DNA from: Undibacterium sp. KW1
GTDB taxonomy: Bacteria; Pseudomonadota; Gammaproteobacteria; Burkholderiales; Burkholderiaceae_D
DNA length: 64,000 nt
Reading direction: 5' to 3'
Assembly (NCBI RefSeq): GCF_009937955.1
Contig: NZ_AP018439.1
Location: 930,001 to 994,000, forward strand
Under the pieces are notes generated by a model. That model was not told the DNA's origin. It was given only the letters and a program-made list of their open reading frames with translations, and ran no database searches. Position numbers and translations under genes: made by a program. Below, piece by piece: positions 33,976-44,086 of this stretch; positions within the stretch are counted from its first letter, which is position 1; each line of letters opens with the position of its first letter.

Positions 33976-36900
33976 ATGACATCCGATTTTTCAAAATCGC
34001 CAGATCTTCCACAGGAGCAGTTCGACATCGGGCCGCTATCCTGGGTGATGGGAGAAGTGCGGGAAGCAATCACGAATGCTGGCAAGATGCTGACGGACGC
34101 ACTTGGCCAGGACACTGAAACCCGCCCTACCTCCTTATTACATGCAAAAAGCTATCTGCACCAGGCTCATGGTGCCTTGCAGATTGTTGATATCGATGGC
34201 GTATCCATCGTTACAGAAACCATAGAAGAATTGCTTGAACGCCTGCAAGGCGGCCAGCTTGAAATGACACAGGCAAATGTCGAAGTCATCGTCGATGCCT
34301 TCCATGCCGTCTTGCGCTATCTGGAAGACTTGCTGTCTGGCTCGCTGCATCAGCCAGTACGTCTGTTTCCATATTACCGCGCATTGCTGGAACTCAAGGG
34401 GGCCGAGAGAATACATCCGGCTGACCTGTTTTTCCCGTCGCTGTCAGCCAAAGAGCAGATACCTGAACTGGCCGTCAGCAGCAAGGCTGTGGCGATCAGC
34501 TATACCGGCCTGCGCCAGCGCTTTGAAAAGCTCTTGCTGACCGTTCTGACCAGCAAGGATAAAGAGCAGCAGCGTACAGCCACGCAATCCATGCATGACA
34601 TGATTGCAGAAATTGAAAGCGGCCAGACCAATTCGCAAGCCAAGGCTTTCTGGGTCGTTATGCGCGCTTTTGTCGAGGCCGTGGGTCATGGTGCCATCGA
34701 TAACCAGCAATACGTCAAACAGATATTTGGCCGCATCAATCTGCAAATCCGCCGTTTGGTAGAAGGTGTCAGCACCATCCCTGAGCGCCTGTTGCGCGAC
34801 GCCCTGTTTTTCCTGGCCCAGGTTGAAAATCCTTCTCCTTTTGTCACCAGGGTACGCAAGGCTTACCAGCTTGATGACAAAGTACCGGTCGATTACGACA
34901 AAAAGAATTATGGTCAGATCACGGCAGGTGCACTGACTGCGGCAAAAGAACAATTGTCCGCAGTCAAAAATCTGTGGGGCAGGATAGCCAACGGCGAAAC
35001 TGGCCTGGCAGAAAAGTTTTCCCAGAAGATGACAGACCTCGCCGATACCGGCGCCGGTCTGAATGCTCCCGCGCTGGCAAAGCTCTTGCGCGAACTGAAC
35101 GGTATTGCCCGCAGTGTCGCGCATTCGCCAGATGGCAGCAAGCTCGGCATAGAGCTGGCAACCAGCCTGCTGTTTGTTGAGCATGCACTCGATCATGTAA
35201 CACGCCTGCCTGCCAATTTTGCCGAACGTGCAGAAGAAATTACCACCCGTTTGCTGTCCGTAGTCTCAGGTGAAACACCCCAGACACAGGCGAGCTGGAT
35301 GGGGGAGATTTCCCGCGAAGCGCAGCAGCGTCAGACCATGGGCGTACTGGTTGCCGAAATGCAGTCCAGTCTGCGTCATATAGAAAAAGTACTGGATGAG
35401 TACTTCCGCAATCCTGCCGACAAAGAAATACTGAAACCTATAGACGGTAACCTGCACCAGATCGGTGGCGCCCTCGCCATGCTGGATCAGGATGACGCCA
35501 TGCTGGCAGTCGATTATACCCGTCAGAAAATCAGCAGTTTTAATGCCGATGCTGGCGATGCTGCTGAGCAGGCAGCCGCCCATGAAAACGTCGCGCAAAA
35601 CATAGGCGCATTGTCTTTCTTTATCGAGACCCTGCAGTCCCAGCCGGATACCGCGAAAAAGAAATTCAGCTTCGACCAGGAAGCTGGATTATTCCGCTCC
35701 AATTTGCTGGAAGCGCAAGCAAGCAAGGAATTGCTGCCTAGTGCAGACATCCATCTGCCTGGTGATGAAGCACATGGACAGGAACCCAAGGTCGCCATAT
35801 TGCAGACTGCCGAGCAGGAACTCGCCCAGCAGCAGCAGGAATCTGCCCGCCTCGCCGCATCCCTGGCTGCCGCGCCGGAAGACGCAGGCCTGCAGGCACA
35901 ATTGAAGAGCTCGCTGGAATCTGAACGTTCCGTGGCTATCTTGCTGGACGATACTGCTGCTTCTGAACGTGCCAAATCTGCTATCGCCCTGCTGGCGCAG
36001 GCTGATACCGTATCTGGTTCCGGTGCCCTGCAGGAAATAGTCACGACACCTGCAGAAGTAGTAGCAACAAGCGCACCCGCCCAGGATATTCCTGAAGGTG
36101 ACGATGCCATTGATGCTGAACTGCTGGAAATCTTCCTCATGGAAGCTGATGAGGTGTTGGCATTTGTCCAGACGACCTTGCCACTGTCCAGAAAAGACAC
36201 CAGCAACCAGGAATACCTGACCAGTTTGCGCCGTTCTTTCCACACTCTCAAAGGCAGTGGCCGCATGGTCGGCCTGACGGTGTTTGGTGAGGCCGCCTGG
36301 AGCATAGAGCAGGTCATGAACCTGTGGCTGTCCGATTCCCGTAACGGTGACGACAATCTGTACGCACTGCTGGAACGTACCGCCAGCGAAATGCTTGTTT
36401 GGGTAGAGGAGCTGAAACAACACGGCGTGTCCTCACGCACCGGCAAAGCGATCATCGCTGCCGCAGAACGTGTCAAGGCTGGTGGCGATTATCAGGATAT
36501 CCCTGAAGTCGTTGCCGCGCCGGTAGTTGAACATCAGGCTGAGCCTGAGCCGCTTGCTGTTGCACCTGTCATTGAAGAAGTGCAAGCCCTTGCAGTACCA
36601 GAGGTCGGAGAAACAGCAGAGACCGACATACTGGCTGTACCTGCTCTCGAAGAAATCGCTGCAGAAGCAAGCGTTCCTGCGACGGAGCATGCTCCAGTTG
36701 AGCTCGATGCGTTTGAATTCACGCCAGTAGAGCTGGTCAATGCCGAATCACCAGTAGTGGCGGAATTGGCAAAATTGGCAGAAGTGCCGGTAGTCGCTGA
36801 ACATGCAGAACTGACAGAGCCTGTCGCTGACCTGCTTGCAGAAGCAGCGCCAGAAATTGCCAGCTTGCCTGAGCTGACACTGGATGCGCCAGCTATTGCA

Positions 36901-39900
36901 GAAGAAGTGGCCTTGCCTGAAACCAGCCTACCTCTGGAGCTCGCGCTGGAAGTTGCCGTCGCCGCAGAAGATATGCCAGTGCCGGAAGCAGAAGAACTGG
37001 TCGCTGACTTGCCGCTGGAAGCAGTACATGAAGAAATTCAGGCAGTTGCAGTGCCAGCAGAAGATGCCGTGCTGGAAATCCTGACTGAGGCTGCACCCGA
37101 CACAACGACAGATACCGCTGCATTGGAATTGCCAGAGGTCATGGAACTGACCGCTTTGCCAGAAGCAGATTTGCCTGCTGTTGAGCCAAATTCTGAGCCA
37201 GTTTCTGTAGAGTCTGTTGACAGCCTATTGCCCGAGCTTGTTGCAGACGAATTGCCTGAAGCGGTCTTGCCTGCTGAGACCATCGCAAGTGAAGAAATCG
37301 CAAAAGCACCTGAAGTGGCTGAAATCGCTACCGCGAAAATCATCGACTTCCCTGATTTGTCAGCACCGGCACCTAGCGTGGATGACAATATCAAGCGCAT
37401 AGGTGATATAGAAATCAGCCTGCCGCTGTATTCCATCTACATGGCAGAGACCGATGAAATCGTCCGCTTCCTGGTGCAGGATTTTGCTGAATGGAGACAT
37501 GAGCCGCACCGTCATGTTTCTACACACGCTATTCACGCCAGCCACTCTCTCGCAGGCAGCTCGGCAACAGTAGGCCTGAAGCCTTTGCAAGAACTGGCAC
37601 ATAGCCTGGAATTCGTTCTGCAAAGACTGGAACGACATCCTGTCGTGTTGCTGGATGCAGAATACGATGTGCTGGACCGTTCCCTCGATTCGGCCAAACG
37701 CATGTTGCAGAAGTTTGCCTTGTCAGAAATGGCAGCGCCTGCACCTGAAGAAATCCGTCAGCTTGACCATTTGTTGCAAGTCGTCATCGAGCGTTCCAAC
37801 GCTGGTGCAGATGAAGAATTCATCACTTCCACCAATGAAAAACTTGACCCGGTTTCTCTGGCTGAAGAGCCGCATGCGCTTGACCTGGTCGCCGCAGACG
37901 CACCAAGTATCGATGCGCAGGGTGCGCCGTTCACGCTGGAAAGCCTGCCTGAGCACGAAGCGGTTGAATTGCCTGAGCTGCATGAACTGGCTGCTGCGCC
38001 GGCAGAAGAAGTGCCAGCCGACATTCCTGTTGTCAGCGAAACCTTGCCTGAACCAGAGTTCAGCCTGGAACATGCGGAAGTACTGGAAGCCTTGCCTGTT
38101 CCTGAAGAGCAACTGCTTGCAGATTTGCCGATGGAAGCAGAGATCGTTGTGGCAGAGGCACTGCCAGAGCCAGACGCACCGGTAGAAACCATCGCTGACC
38201 GTATGGGCGCCATCATGTCGGATGCCCTGGATGATATACATCCGGTGGAAACGCATGTAGAAGCGGCTGAATTTGCCGCAACTCCTGCGCCTGAACCTCT
38301 GGTTGAGCTTGTATCTGAACCGGCGCCTGTGGTGGAGCCTGCAGTTGCAGAACCTGAAATCGCCGACACTGTGGCAGCATCTGTTGTTACGCCAGCCGCC
38401 CAGCCTGCGGCAGCAGAATATGCGGCCCCAGCTGATGGTACAGTGCAGATCCGTGATGATCTGGATATGGACTTGTTACCTGTCTTCATAGAAGAAGGTA
38501 ATGACTTGCTGCCTATGGTTGGTCAGTTGCTGCGCACCTGGCAGGAAAAACCGGACGACATGGCAGCACCACAAGCCATTGCCCGTATCATGCATACCAT
38601 CAAGGGTAGTGCACGTATGGCCGGTGCCATGGCCCTGGGTCAACACATCCATGACATGGAATCTCGCATCGAAACACTGATGCATGGCGGTAGTGCAGTT
38701 CGTGCATCCCTGCTGGATGACTTGCTGGCTCGTCACGACCACAGCATGCACATGTTTGATCGCCTGTTGCACCCAGAAGCGCACGTAGCACCTGCACAGC
38801 CTGAAGCAGCATTGACTGCCGCACAGGAACTGGATCAGTTCCAGGAACAAATGGCAGCAACCAATACGGATGCGCCAGTCGTGATCAATGAACTGGTCAA
38901 CCTGACACCTGTCGTGCCGCTCATGACCCGCGCCATCCCGGCCAGGGAAGTGGCTGCACCGGTTGCCGTGGCAGCCAATACGCCAGCGACACTGGTGCGT
39001 GTGCGTGCCGATATACTTGACCGTCTGGTTAACCAGGCCGGTGAAGTTTCCATCTCGCGTTCACGTCTGGAAAATGAAGTCAGCACCTTGCGCTCATCCC
39101 TCAGCGAATTGACAGAGAACGTCAACCGTTTGCGCGACCAGTTGCGTGAAGTCGAGATTCAGGCAGAAACCCAGATCACCTCACGCATGGCACTCTCTGG
39201 TGACCGTGAATTTGATCCGCTGGAGTTTGACCGCTTCACCCGCCTGCAAGAACTGACACGTATGATGGCCGAAAGCGTCAGCGACGTCGCCACCGTGCAA
39301 ACCAACTTGACCCGTACCATTGACGGCGCATCGAATGACTTGCTGGTACAGGCGCGTTTGACTCGTGACCTGCAACAGGATTTGATGCGTGTGCGCATGA
39401 TTCCTTTCGCCAGTATTTCCGAGCGTCTGTATCGTGTGACCCGTCAGACTTCCAAAGAAGTCGATAAGCGCGTGAATCTGGATATCCGCGGTGCAACGGT
39501 AGAGATGGATAGGGGCGTTCTGGAAAAAATGGCAGGGCCTTTCGAACATTTGCTGCGTAATGCGATTGTCCACGGCATAGAAAGCCGTGAGCACAGGCGT
39601 AATCATGGCAAAGAAGAAACTGGTGAATTGCTGATTGAAATCCGTCAGGAAGGTAATGAAGTTGTGATCCGCTTCAGCGATGACGGCCAGGGCCTGAACC
39701 TCACCCGCATCCGCGAAAAAGCGCTGTCCGTTGGTCTCATCACCAGCGAAGATCATCCTGGTGAGCTGGAAACAGCCAATATGATTTTCGAACCTGGCTT
39801 CTCGACAGCGACGGAAATTACTGAACTCGCCGGTCGTGGCGTCGGTATGGACGTAGTCCGTTCCGAAGCAGCTTCGCTGGGTGGCCGTGTTGAAGTTATC

Positions 39901-40869
39901 AGCAATGAAGGCAAGGGTGCTGAATTCACGATTCGCCTGCCTTTGACACTGGCTGTCACGCAGGTAGTATTGCTGAGTTCTGGTGGCCGTACTTTTGCCG
40001 TACCTTCCGTTCTGGTCGAGCAAGTACAGCAACTGAAATCCAATGCCCTGGCCAATGCCTATAACGAAGGCGCAGTCATGTGGCAAGGTCAGCGCGTGAC
40101 CTTGTACTACCTGTCTTCCATGCTGGGTCAGGACGATGCCACACCGATGACACAACAATACAGCCCGCTGCTGATCATGAAGAGCGGTGGCGAGCGTGTT
40201 GCAATTCACGTCGATGACGTTCTGGGTAACCGCGAGGTGGTTGTTAAAAACATCGGCCCGCAACTGGCACGTATGACAGGTATCGCTGGCGCGACCGTAC
40301 TCGGTTCCGGTGAAATCGTTCTGATCCTGAACCCGGTACCGCTGGCACAACGTATGGAACATGAACATGCTCGCCTGCAGCAACTGGGTACAGAAGCCAC
40401 GCCTGAAATGGGCGCGGTTGCCAACCTGCACAGCGCAACGGAAGTGGCAGTCGCCAAGGCCGAACCTGTACAGGGCCTGCGTACCCAGCATACCGTCATG
40501 GTGGTCGATGACTCCCTGACCGTACGCCGCGTGACCCAGCGTTTGCTGACACGTGAGGGTTACCAGGTCATCCTGGCAAAAGACGGTATTGATGCGCTGG
40601 AGCAGTTGCAGTCAGTCACGCCAGACGTCATGCTGGTCGATATCGAAATGCCGCGTATGGATGGCTTCGATCTGACCCGTAACGTCCGCAGCGATTCACG
40701 TACCAGCCATATCCCTATCATCATGATTACTTCGCGTACTGCGGATAAACATAGGAACTATGCGAAAGAACTCGGTGTGAATGAGTACTTTGGTAAGCCG
40801 TATCGTGAGGATGATTTGTTGGGGGCGATTATGGGCTTCCTGGGTAAAGACGCGGCTGTGATTGTGTAA
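33976..40869 (+). CDS. pilL: PilL/ChpA hybrid chemosensory histidine kinase, 2297 residues
   Basis: This is the largest gene in the window. It has PilL-type N-terminal helices with HPt-like motifs at H62/H65 and H494, then phosphotransfer boxes H756 (F-H-T-L-K-G-S), H1190 (S-H-S-L-A-G-S-S) and H1540 (M-H-T-I-K-G-S). Two Glu/Ala/Pro/Leu-rich linkers span about 836-1135 and 1295-1488. A CheA dimerisation/ATPase core follows (L-L-R-N-A-I-V-H-G-I-E at 1859-1869), then a CheW-like domain and a C-terminal receiver (D2222 in L-V-D-I-E-M-P-R-M-D-G). It is the kinase of the twitching chemosensory pathway, donating phosphate to PilG and PilH. No stop or frameshift interrupts it. Confidence 0.95.
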   Translation: MTSDFSKSPDLPQEQFDIGPLSWVMGEVREAITNAGKMLTDALGQDTETRPTSLLHAKSYLHQAHGALQIVDIDGVSIVTETIEELLERLQGGQLEMTQANVEVIVDAFHAVLRYLEDLLSGSLHQPVRLFPYYRALLELKGAERIHPADLFFPSLSAKEQIPELAVSSKAVAISYTGLRQRFEKLLLTVLTSKDKEQQRTATQSMHDMIAEIESGQTNSQAKAFWVVMRAFVEAVGHGAIDNQQYVKQIFGRINLQIRRLVEGVSTIPERLLRDALFFLAQVENPSPFVTRVRKAYQLDDKVPVDYDKKNYGQITAGALTAAKEQLSAVKNLWGRIANGETGLAEKFSQKMTDLADTGAGLNAPALAKLLRELNGIARSVAHSPDGSKLGIELATSLLFVEHALDHVTRLPANFAERAEEITTRLLSVVSGETPQTQASWMGEISREAQQRQTMGVLVAEMQSSLRHIEKVLDEYFRNPADKEILKPIDGNLHQIGGALAMLDQDDAMLAVDYTRQKISSFNADAGDAAEQAAAHENVAQNIGALSFFIETLQSQPDTAKKKFSFDQEAGLFRSNLLEAQASKELLPSADIHLPGDEAHGQEPKVAILQTAEQELAQQQQESARLAASLAAAPEDAGLQAQLKSSLESERSVAILLDDTAASERAKSAIALLAQADTVSGSGALQEIVTTPAEVVATSAPAQDIPEGDDAIDAELLEIFLMEADEVLAFVQTTLPLSRKDTSNQEYLTSLRRSFHTLKGSGRMVGLTVFGEAAWSIEQVMNLWLSDSRNGDDNLYALLERTASEMLVWVEELKQHGVSSRTGKAIIAAAERVKAGGDYQDIPEVVAAPVVEHQAEPEPLAVAPVIEEVQALAVPEVGETAETDILAVPALEEIAAEASVPATEHAPVELDAFEFTPVELVNAESPVVAELAKLAEVPVVAEHAELTEPVADLLAEAAPEIASLPELTLDAPAIAEEVALPETSLPLELALEVAVAAEDMPVPEAEELVADLPLEAVHEEIQAVAVPAEDAVLEILTEAAPDTTTDTAALELPEVMELTALPEADLPAVEPNSEPVSVESVDSLLPELVADELPEAVLPAETIASEEIAKAPEVAEIATAKIIDFPDLSAPAPSVDDNIKRIGDIEISLPLYSIYMAETDEIVRFLVQDFAEWRHEPHRHVSTHAIHASHSLAGSSATVGLKPLQELAHSLEFVLQRLERHPVVLLDAEYDVLDRSLDSAKRMLQKFALSEMAAPAPEEIRQLDHLLQVVIERSNAGADEEFITSTNEKLDPVSLAEEPHALDLVAADAPSIDAQGAPFTLESLPEHEAVELPELHELAAAPAEEVPADIPVVSETLPEPEFSLEHAEVLEALPVPEEQLLADLPMEAEIVVAEALPEPDAPVETIADRMGAIMSDALDDIHPVETHVEAAEFAATPAPEPLVELVSEPAPVVEPAVAEPEIADTVAASVVTPAAQPAAAEYAAPADGTVQIRDDLDMDLLPVFIEEGNDLLPMVGQLLRTWQEKPDDMAAPQAIARIMHTIKGSARMAGAMALGQHIHDMESRIETLMHGGSAVRASLLDDLLARHDHSMHMFDRLLHPEAHVAPAQPEAALTAAQELDQFQEQMAATNTDAPVVINELVNLTPVVPLMTRAIPAREVAAPVAVAANTPATLVRVRADILDRLVNQAGEVSISRSRLENEVSTLRSSLSELTENVNRLRDQLREVEIQAETQITSRMALSGDREFDPLEFDRFTRLQELTRMMAESVSDVATVQTNLTRTIDGASNDLLVQARLTRDLQQDLMRVRMIPFASISERLYRVTRQTSKEVDKRVNLDIRGATVEMDRGVLEKMAGPFEHLLRNAIVHGIESREHRRNHGKEETGELLIEIRQEGNEVVIRFSDDGQGLNLTRIREKALSVGLITSEDHPGELETANMIFEPGFSTATEITELAGRGVGMDVVRSEAASLGGRVEVISNEGKGAEFTIRLPLTLAVTQVVLLSSGGRTFAVPSVLVEQVQQLKSNALANAYNEGAVMWQGQRVTLYYLSSMLGQDDATPMTQQYSPLLIMKSGGERVAIHVDDVLGNREVVVKNIGPQLARMTGIAGATVLGSGEIVLILNPVPLAQRMEHEHARLQQLGTEATPEMGAVANLHSATEVAVAKAEPVQGLRTQHTVMVVDDSLTVRRVTQRLLTREGYQVILAKDGIDALEQLQSVTPDVMLVDIEMPRMDGFDLTRNVRSDSRTSHIPIIMITSRTADKHRNYAKELGVNEYFGKPYREDDLLGAIMGFLGKDAAVIV

Positions 40870-40893
40870 GCAGGCTGTAAATTTTAGATAGTC

Positions 40894-40927
40894 AAAAAAG
40901 CAGAGAGTGATCTCTGCTTTTTTGTTT
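40894..40927 (+). terminator. Intrinsic terminator of the pil-chp operon
   Basis: aaaaaagcagaga (40894-40906) pairs with tctctgctttttt (40911-40923) around a gtga loop, followed by gtttt. It ends 25 bp after the pilL stop. It is strong and unambiguous. Confidence 0.9.
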
Positions 40928-41000
40928 TAACGATTAGTCTTTGATGGATCCCAAAGAATGTCATGCATGCCGAATTGCCGTGAACTAAAAGTCGTCATTC

Positions 41001-41056
41001 CACCGGGCTGGCGCTCCAGCGTGCTTTTAGCTGGAATTCACCGGGCTGGCGCTCCA
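41001..41056. repeat. Direct repeat of an 18-mer, 38 bp apart
   Basis: caccgggctggcgctcca occurs at 41001-41018 and exactly again at 41039-41056. The intervening sequence includes gtgcttttagctggaatt. It belongs to a repeat-rich intergenic stretch and has no coding role that I can see. Confidence 0.7.
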
Positions 41057-41156
41057 TTGGCGTTTGCAGCATGCCGTACACTGATTTACTGGTGTACATT
41101 TTGAATACCTGTACTCGTTGATTACGATTGCAGGCCGGTGGTAGACCGGCGGCTAC

Positions 41157-41317
41157 TTACCTTTTTGCTTCGCCAAAAAGGTAAGCCAAAAAGGCGACCC
41201 AGGCGTAGCCGCCCCTCCGGGGTTCCCGTTTGTGCGGTACAAAAAATGGGAAGGCCCGAAACTCGCTTCGCTCAGACAGCGGTCCTTCTTAATCCATTTT
41301 CTGTACCGCACAAACGG
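41157..41317. repeat. Structured non-coding repeat element with nested inverted repeats
   Basis: Two hairpins are clear. ttaccttttt (41157-41166) pairs with aaaaaggtaa (41175-41184). A 24-bp arm at 41226-41249 beginning ccgtttgtgcggtaca pairs with 41294-41317 with one mismatch. An open frame over 41138-41527 crosses it, but its Arg/Lys/Pro-rich translation looks like read-through of repeat DNA, a common false gene call in Burkholderiales. The rest of 40930-41427 holds the 18-mer repeats and no gene. Confidence 0.6.
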
Positions 41318-41427
41318 CGTCTACACATGGGAACTGCAAAATTCAAAACCAACGTCAAAACCAACGGCAACGTCAAAACCACATCAACACATTGCTATCA
41401 GCGCCGGCTCATCATACCTTCAGTCCT

Positions 41428-42927
41428 TCACTCATCCTCATCATGCGTAGCCACCTTCTTCACCACCGCATACCGCGTCAAAGTCTGCTTGCGCGCCACA
41501 TCATGCTCAACCAGCGGAAACGGATAATCCCTGCCTATCTTGACCCCAGCCTGCTCCAGTAACAGCGGTGCAGCCTTCCACGGCGCGTGGATGCTGCGCT
41601 TGTCCAGTTTCGCCAGTTGTGGCAGGTAGCGTTTGATGAACTTGCCTTCGGTGTCAAATTTTTCTGACTGGGTGATGGGATTGAAAATGCGGAAATAGGG
41701 CTGGGCGTCGCAGCCGGAGGAGGATGCCCATTGCCAGCCGCCGTTGTTGGCGGAGAGGTCGAAGTCGTTCAGGTGTTCGGCGAAATAGGCTTCGCCGCGG
41801 CGCCAGTCTATGCCCAGGTCTTTGATGAGAAAGCAGGCGGTGACCATGCGCAGGCGGTTGTGCATGTAGCCGGTCTGGTTTAGTTGCAGCATGGCGGCAT
41901 CGACCAGGGGGTAGCCGGTGCGGCCTTCACACCAGGCGGCGAAGTGGGCGTCAGCTTGCGGGCCGGTTTCCCACTGTATGGCATCGTAATCTGGTTTGAA
42001 GGAACGGCTTGCCACATGCGGGTGGTGATGCAAGATCATGAAATAAAAGTCGCGCCAGACCAGTTCAGACAACCAGATTTCTGCACCGCAATTCGCAGAG
42101 ATGCGCATTTGCCGTACGGCTTCCTGCACCAGTTGCCGTATCGATATCGTACCAAAGCGCAAATGGACTGACAGATACGACGGCCCCTTGACCGCCGGAA
42201 AATCACGCGACTGCTCATATAGCTTCATACGGCCCACAAAATCTTCCAGCAAAGCCTTTGCACCCGACATGCCTGCGGCAACAGGCATGCGGCGCTCAGT
42301 TGCCAATGCAAAGCCCATTTCGGCCAGCGTCGGTATGGTTTGCGCTGAGATGCTGCTTAGCTTGTGCGCATATTTTTCTATAGGGTAAGAGCGCGAATAA
42401 AAGTCGCTTCCTTCTGCATGGAATTTTTTCAGCCAGGCATTTTTGTAGGGAGTGAAAACAGAGAAGGGCGCATTCGCCAGCGACAAGACTTCGGCCTTTT
42501 CAAAAATAACCTGATCTTTAAAACTCAGAAATGCACAATTTTGTTTTAATAATTCTTGCCTCACAGACTCATCACGGGTCGCAGCCTGTGGTTCGTAATC
42601 ATGATTGGTGAACACGGCATCCACACCAAGCTCGGCCACCAGTTGCGGTATGGCTGTTTCTGCATGGGCATAACGCACCAGCAAGCCACTGCCCATCTGC
42701 TGTAATTCTTGATCCAGTTCAAGAATACTTTCATGAATAAAGGCAACGCGCCTGTCATTTTCTGGCAAATTGTCTAATATTGTTTTATCGAAGATAAAAG
42801 CGCAGCAGACCTCATCACTTTGCCGCAGGGCATGGTATAGGGCAGCATGGTCAAAATTACGCAGGTCGCGGCGGAACCAGACCAGCGAACGAGGGTAATG
42901 GGCTTTATGGGCTTTATTTTCTTGCAT
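41428..42927 (-). CDS. phrB: Deoxyribodipyrimidine photo-lyase (CPD photolyase)
   Basis: The start at 42927 is chosen because the product then begins close to the photolyase domain (S-L-V-W-F-R-R-D-L-R-N-F-D-H-A-A-L). The 499-residue protein has the antenna-binding N-terminal domain and the FAD domain (W-R-D-F-Y, N-N-G-G-W-Q-W-A-S-S-S-G-C-D-A-Q-P-Y-F-R-I-F-N-P). It repairs UV-induced cyclobutane pyrimidine dimers with visible light. No good ribosome site precedes either candidate start. It is divergent from yqgE. Confidence 0.94.
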   Translation of the reverse strand: MQENKAHKAHYPRSLVWFRRDLRNFDHAALYHALRQSDEVCCAFIFDKTILDNLPENDRRVAFIHESILELDQELQQMGSGLLVRYAHAETAIPQLVAELGVDAVFTNHDYEPQAATRDESVRQELLKQNCAFLSFKDQVIFEKAEVLSLANAPFSVFTPYKNAWLKKFHAEGSDFYSRSYPIEKYAHKLSSISAQTIPTLAEMGFALATERRMPVAAGMSGAKALLEDFVGRMKLYEQSRDFPAVKGPSYLSVHLRFGTISIRQLVQEAVRQMRISANCGAEIWLSELVWRDFYFMILHHHPHVASRSFKPDYDAIQWETGPQADAHFAAWCEGRTGYPLVDAAMLQLNQTGYMHNRLRMVTACFLIKDLGIDWRRGEAYFAEHLNDFDLSANNGGWQWASSSGCDAQPYFRIFNPITQSEKFDTEGKFIKRYLPQLAKLDKRSIHAPWKAAPLLLEQAGVKIGRDYPFPLVEHDVARKQTLTRYAVVKKVATHDEDE

Positions 42928-43010
42928 GATCTGTTTGATAGTGTGGTCAAAACGCTTGTGGCACCTTAGCACACATCGAAAATACACGCTAAAAATGCTA
43001 AAATGTGACT

Positions 43011-43691
43011 ATGGCGAAGCAAACAAAATCACTACATACCAATCTGCACGACGATGCAACACAGTCGGCCCCGATGACTTCCAGACATAAATTTCAGGTG
43101 AAAAGCGAAGACGATAACAATTTGGAATTGAATTTAACCAATCATTTCCTGATTGCAATGCCATCCATGATGGACCCCGTCTTTGGCGGCACGGTGATTT
43201 ATCTATGCGAGCACAGCCCGCGTGGTGCCATGGGCATGGTCATCAACCGCCCCATAGAGCTGACCGTGGCTGGCCTGTTTGACCGCATAGACCTGAAGCT
43301 GGAAATCATTCCTGATTCCCACCCCATAGGCAAACGTCCCGTCATCTTTGGCGGGCCGGTGCAAGATGACCGTGGCTTTGTCTTACATACCCCTGTTGGC
43401 GCTTATTCATCTTCGCTCAAGGTCACAGACGAGATCGCTTTCACCACCTCACGCGATGTGCTGGAAGCCGTGGCAGCCGGTGACGGGCCAGAACAAGTCC
43501 TGATCAGCGTCGGTTATGCCGGCTGGGGGGCTGGCCAGCTGGAGCAAGAGATACTGGCCAATGGCTGGCTGACAGTCGCTGCTGATGCACGCATCCTGTT
43601 CGATTTACCGCTGGAAGAACGTTTTGCCGCCGCCATCAAATTGCTGGGGATAGACCCATTGATGCTGGCAGCCGAAGCGGGGCATGCCTGA
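43011..43691 (+). CDS. yqgE: YqgE/AlgH family protein
   Basis: The family core (N-L-T-N-H-F-L-I-A-M-P-S-M-M-D-P-V-F-G-G-T-V-I-Y-L-C-E-H) begins about residue 44. It continues with G-M-V-I-N-R-P, F-G-G-P-V-Q and G-Y-A-G-W-G-A-G-Q-L-E-Q-E. Function is uncertain; the P. aeruginosa member AlgH affects alginate regulation and the fold suggests a nucleic-acid or phosphate ligand. ATG 43011 is preferred to GTG 43005; neither has a clear Shine-Dalgarno, and a start nearer the core is possible. The stop overlaps the ruvX start by one base. Confidence 0.88.
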   Translation: MAKQTKSLHTNLHDDATQSAPMTSRHKFQVKSEDDNNLELNLTNHFLIAMPSMMDPVFGGTVIYLCEHSPRGAMGMVINRPIELTVAGLFDRIDLKLEIIPDSHPIGKRPVIFGGPVQDDRGFVLHTPVGAYSSSLKVTDEIAFTTSRDVLEAVAAGDGPEQVLISVGYAGWGAGQLEQEILANGWLTVAADARILFDLPLEERFAAAIKLLGIDPLMLAAEAGHA

Positions 43692-44086
43692 TGGCTGCAA
43701 GCGAAGGTACGGTACTCGCCTTTGATTTTGGTTTAAAGCGCATAGGCGTTGCCGTTGGCAATACCTTTTTACGCCAGGCTGAAGCACTCAGCATCATCCA
43801 CGCCCCTACCAATGACGGCAAATTTGCCGACATCACCAAGCTCATAGAAAAATGGCAGCCTGTGCTGTGCGTGGTAGGTTTGCCCATGCACCCCGATGGT
43901 GCCGATAATGAAATGACACAGCGCTGCAAGCGCTTTGCGAATCAGCTCAATGGCCGCTTCAACCTGCCTGCCGTGCTGGTCGATGAACGCTATTCTTCTG
44001 CCGTACTCTCAGGCTCGCGTGGCGAGTTCATCGACGACGATGCGGCTGCCCTTATTCTGCAACAATATTTTGATGAAACGCCATGA
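43691..44086 (+). CDS. ruvX: RuvX/YqgF, RNase H-like pre-16S rRNA nuclease (Holliday junction resolvase homologue)
   Basis: The 131-residue RNase H-like protein has V-L-A-F-D-F-G-L-K-R-I-G-V-A-V-G with the first catalytic Asp, V-V-G-L-P-M-H-P-D-G, and V-D-E-R-Y-S-S. YqgF matures the 5' end of 16S rRNA; it was first named as a putative Holliday junction resolvase. It lies between yqgE and pyrR with four-base overlaps, the usual betaproteobacterial order. Confidence 0.94.
   Translation: MAASEGTVLAFDFGLKRIGVAVGNTFLRQAEALSIIHAPTNDGKFADITKLIEKWQPVLCVVGLPMHPDGADNEMTQRCKRFANQLNGRFNLPAVLVDERYSSAVLSGSRGEFIDDDAAALILQQYFDETP

Noticed and set aside
39181..40491. 436-codon minus-strand frame inside pilL
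   Set aside because: Antisense shadow of a well-supported kinase core; low-similarity sequence rich in His, Gln and Phe without domain features.
41138..41527. 129-codon frame rich in Arg, Lys and Pro
   Set aside because: It crosses nested inverted repeats and runs into phrB on the other strand; it reads like translated repeat DNA.
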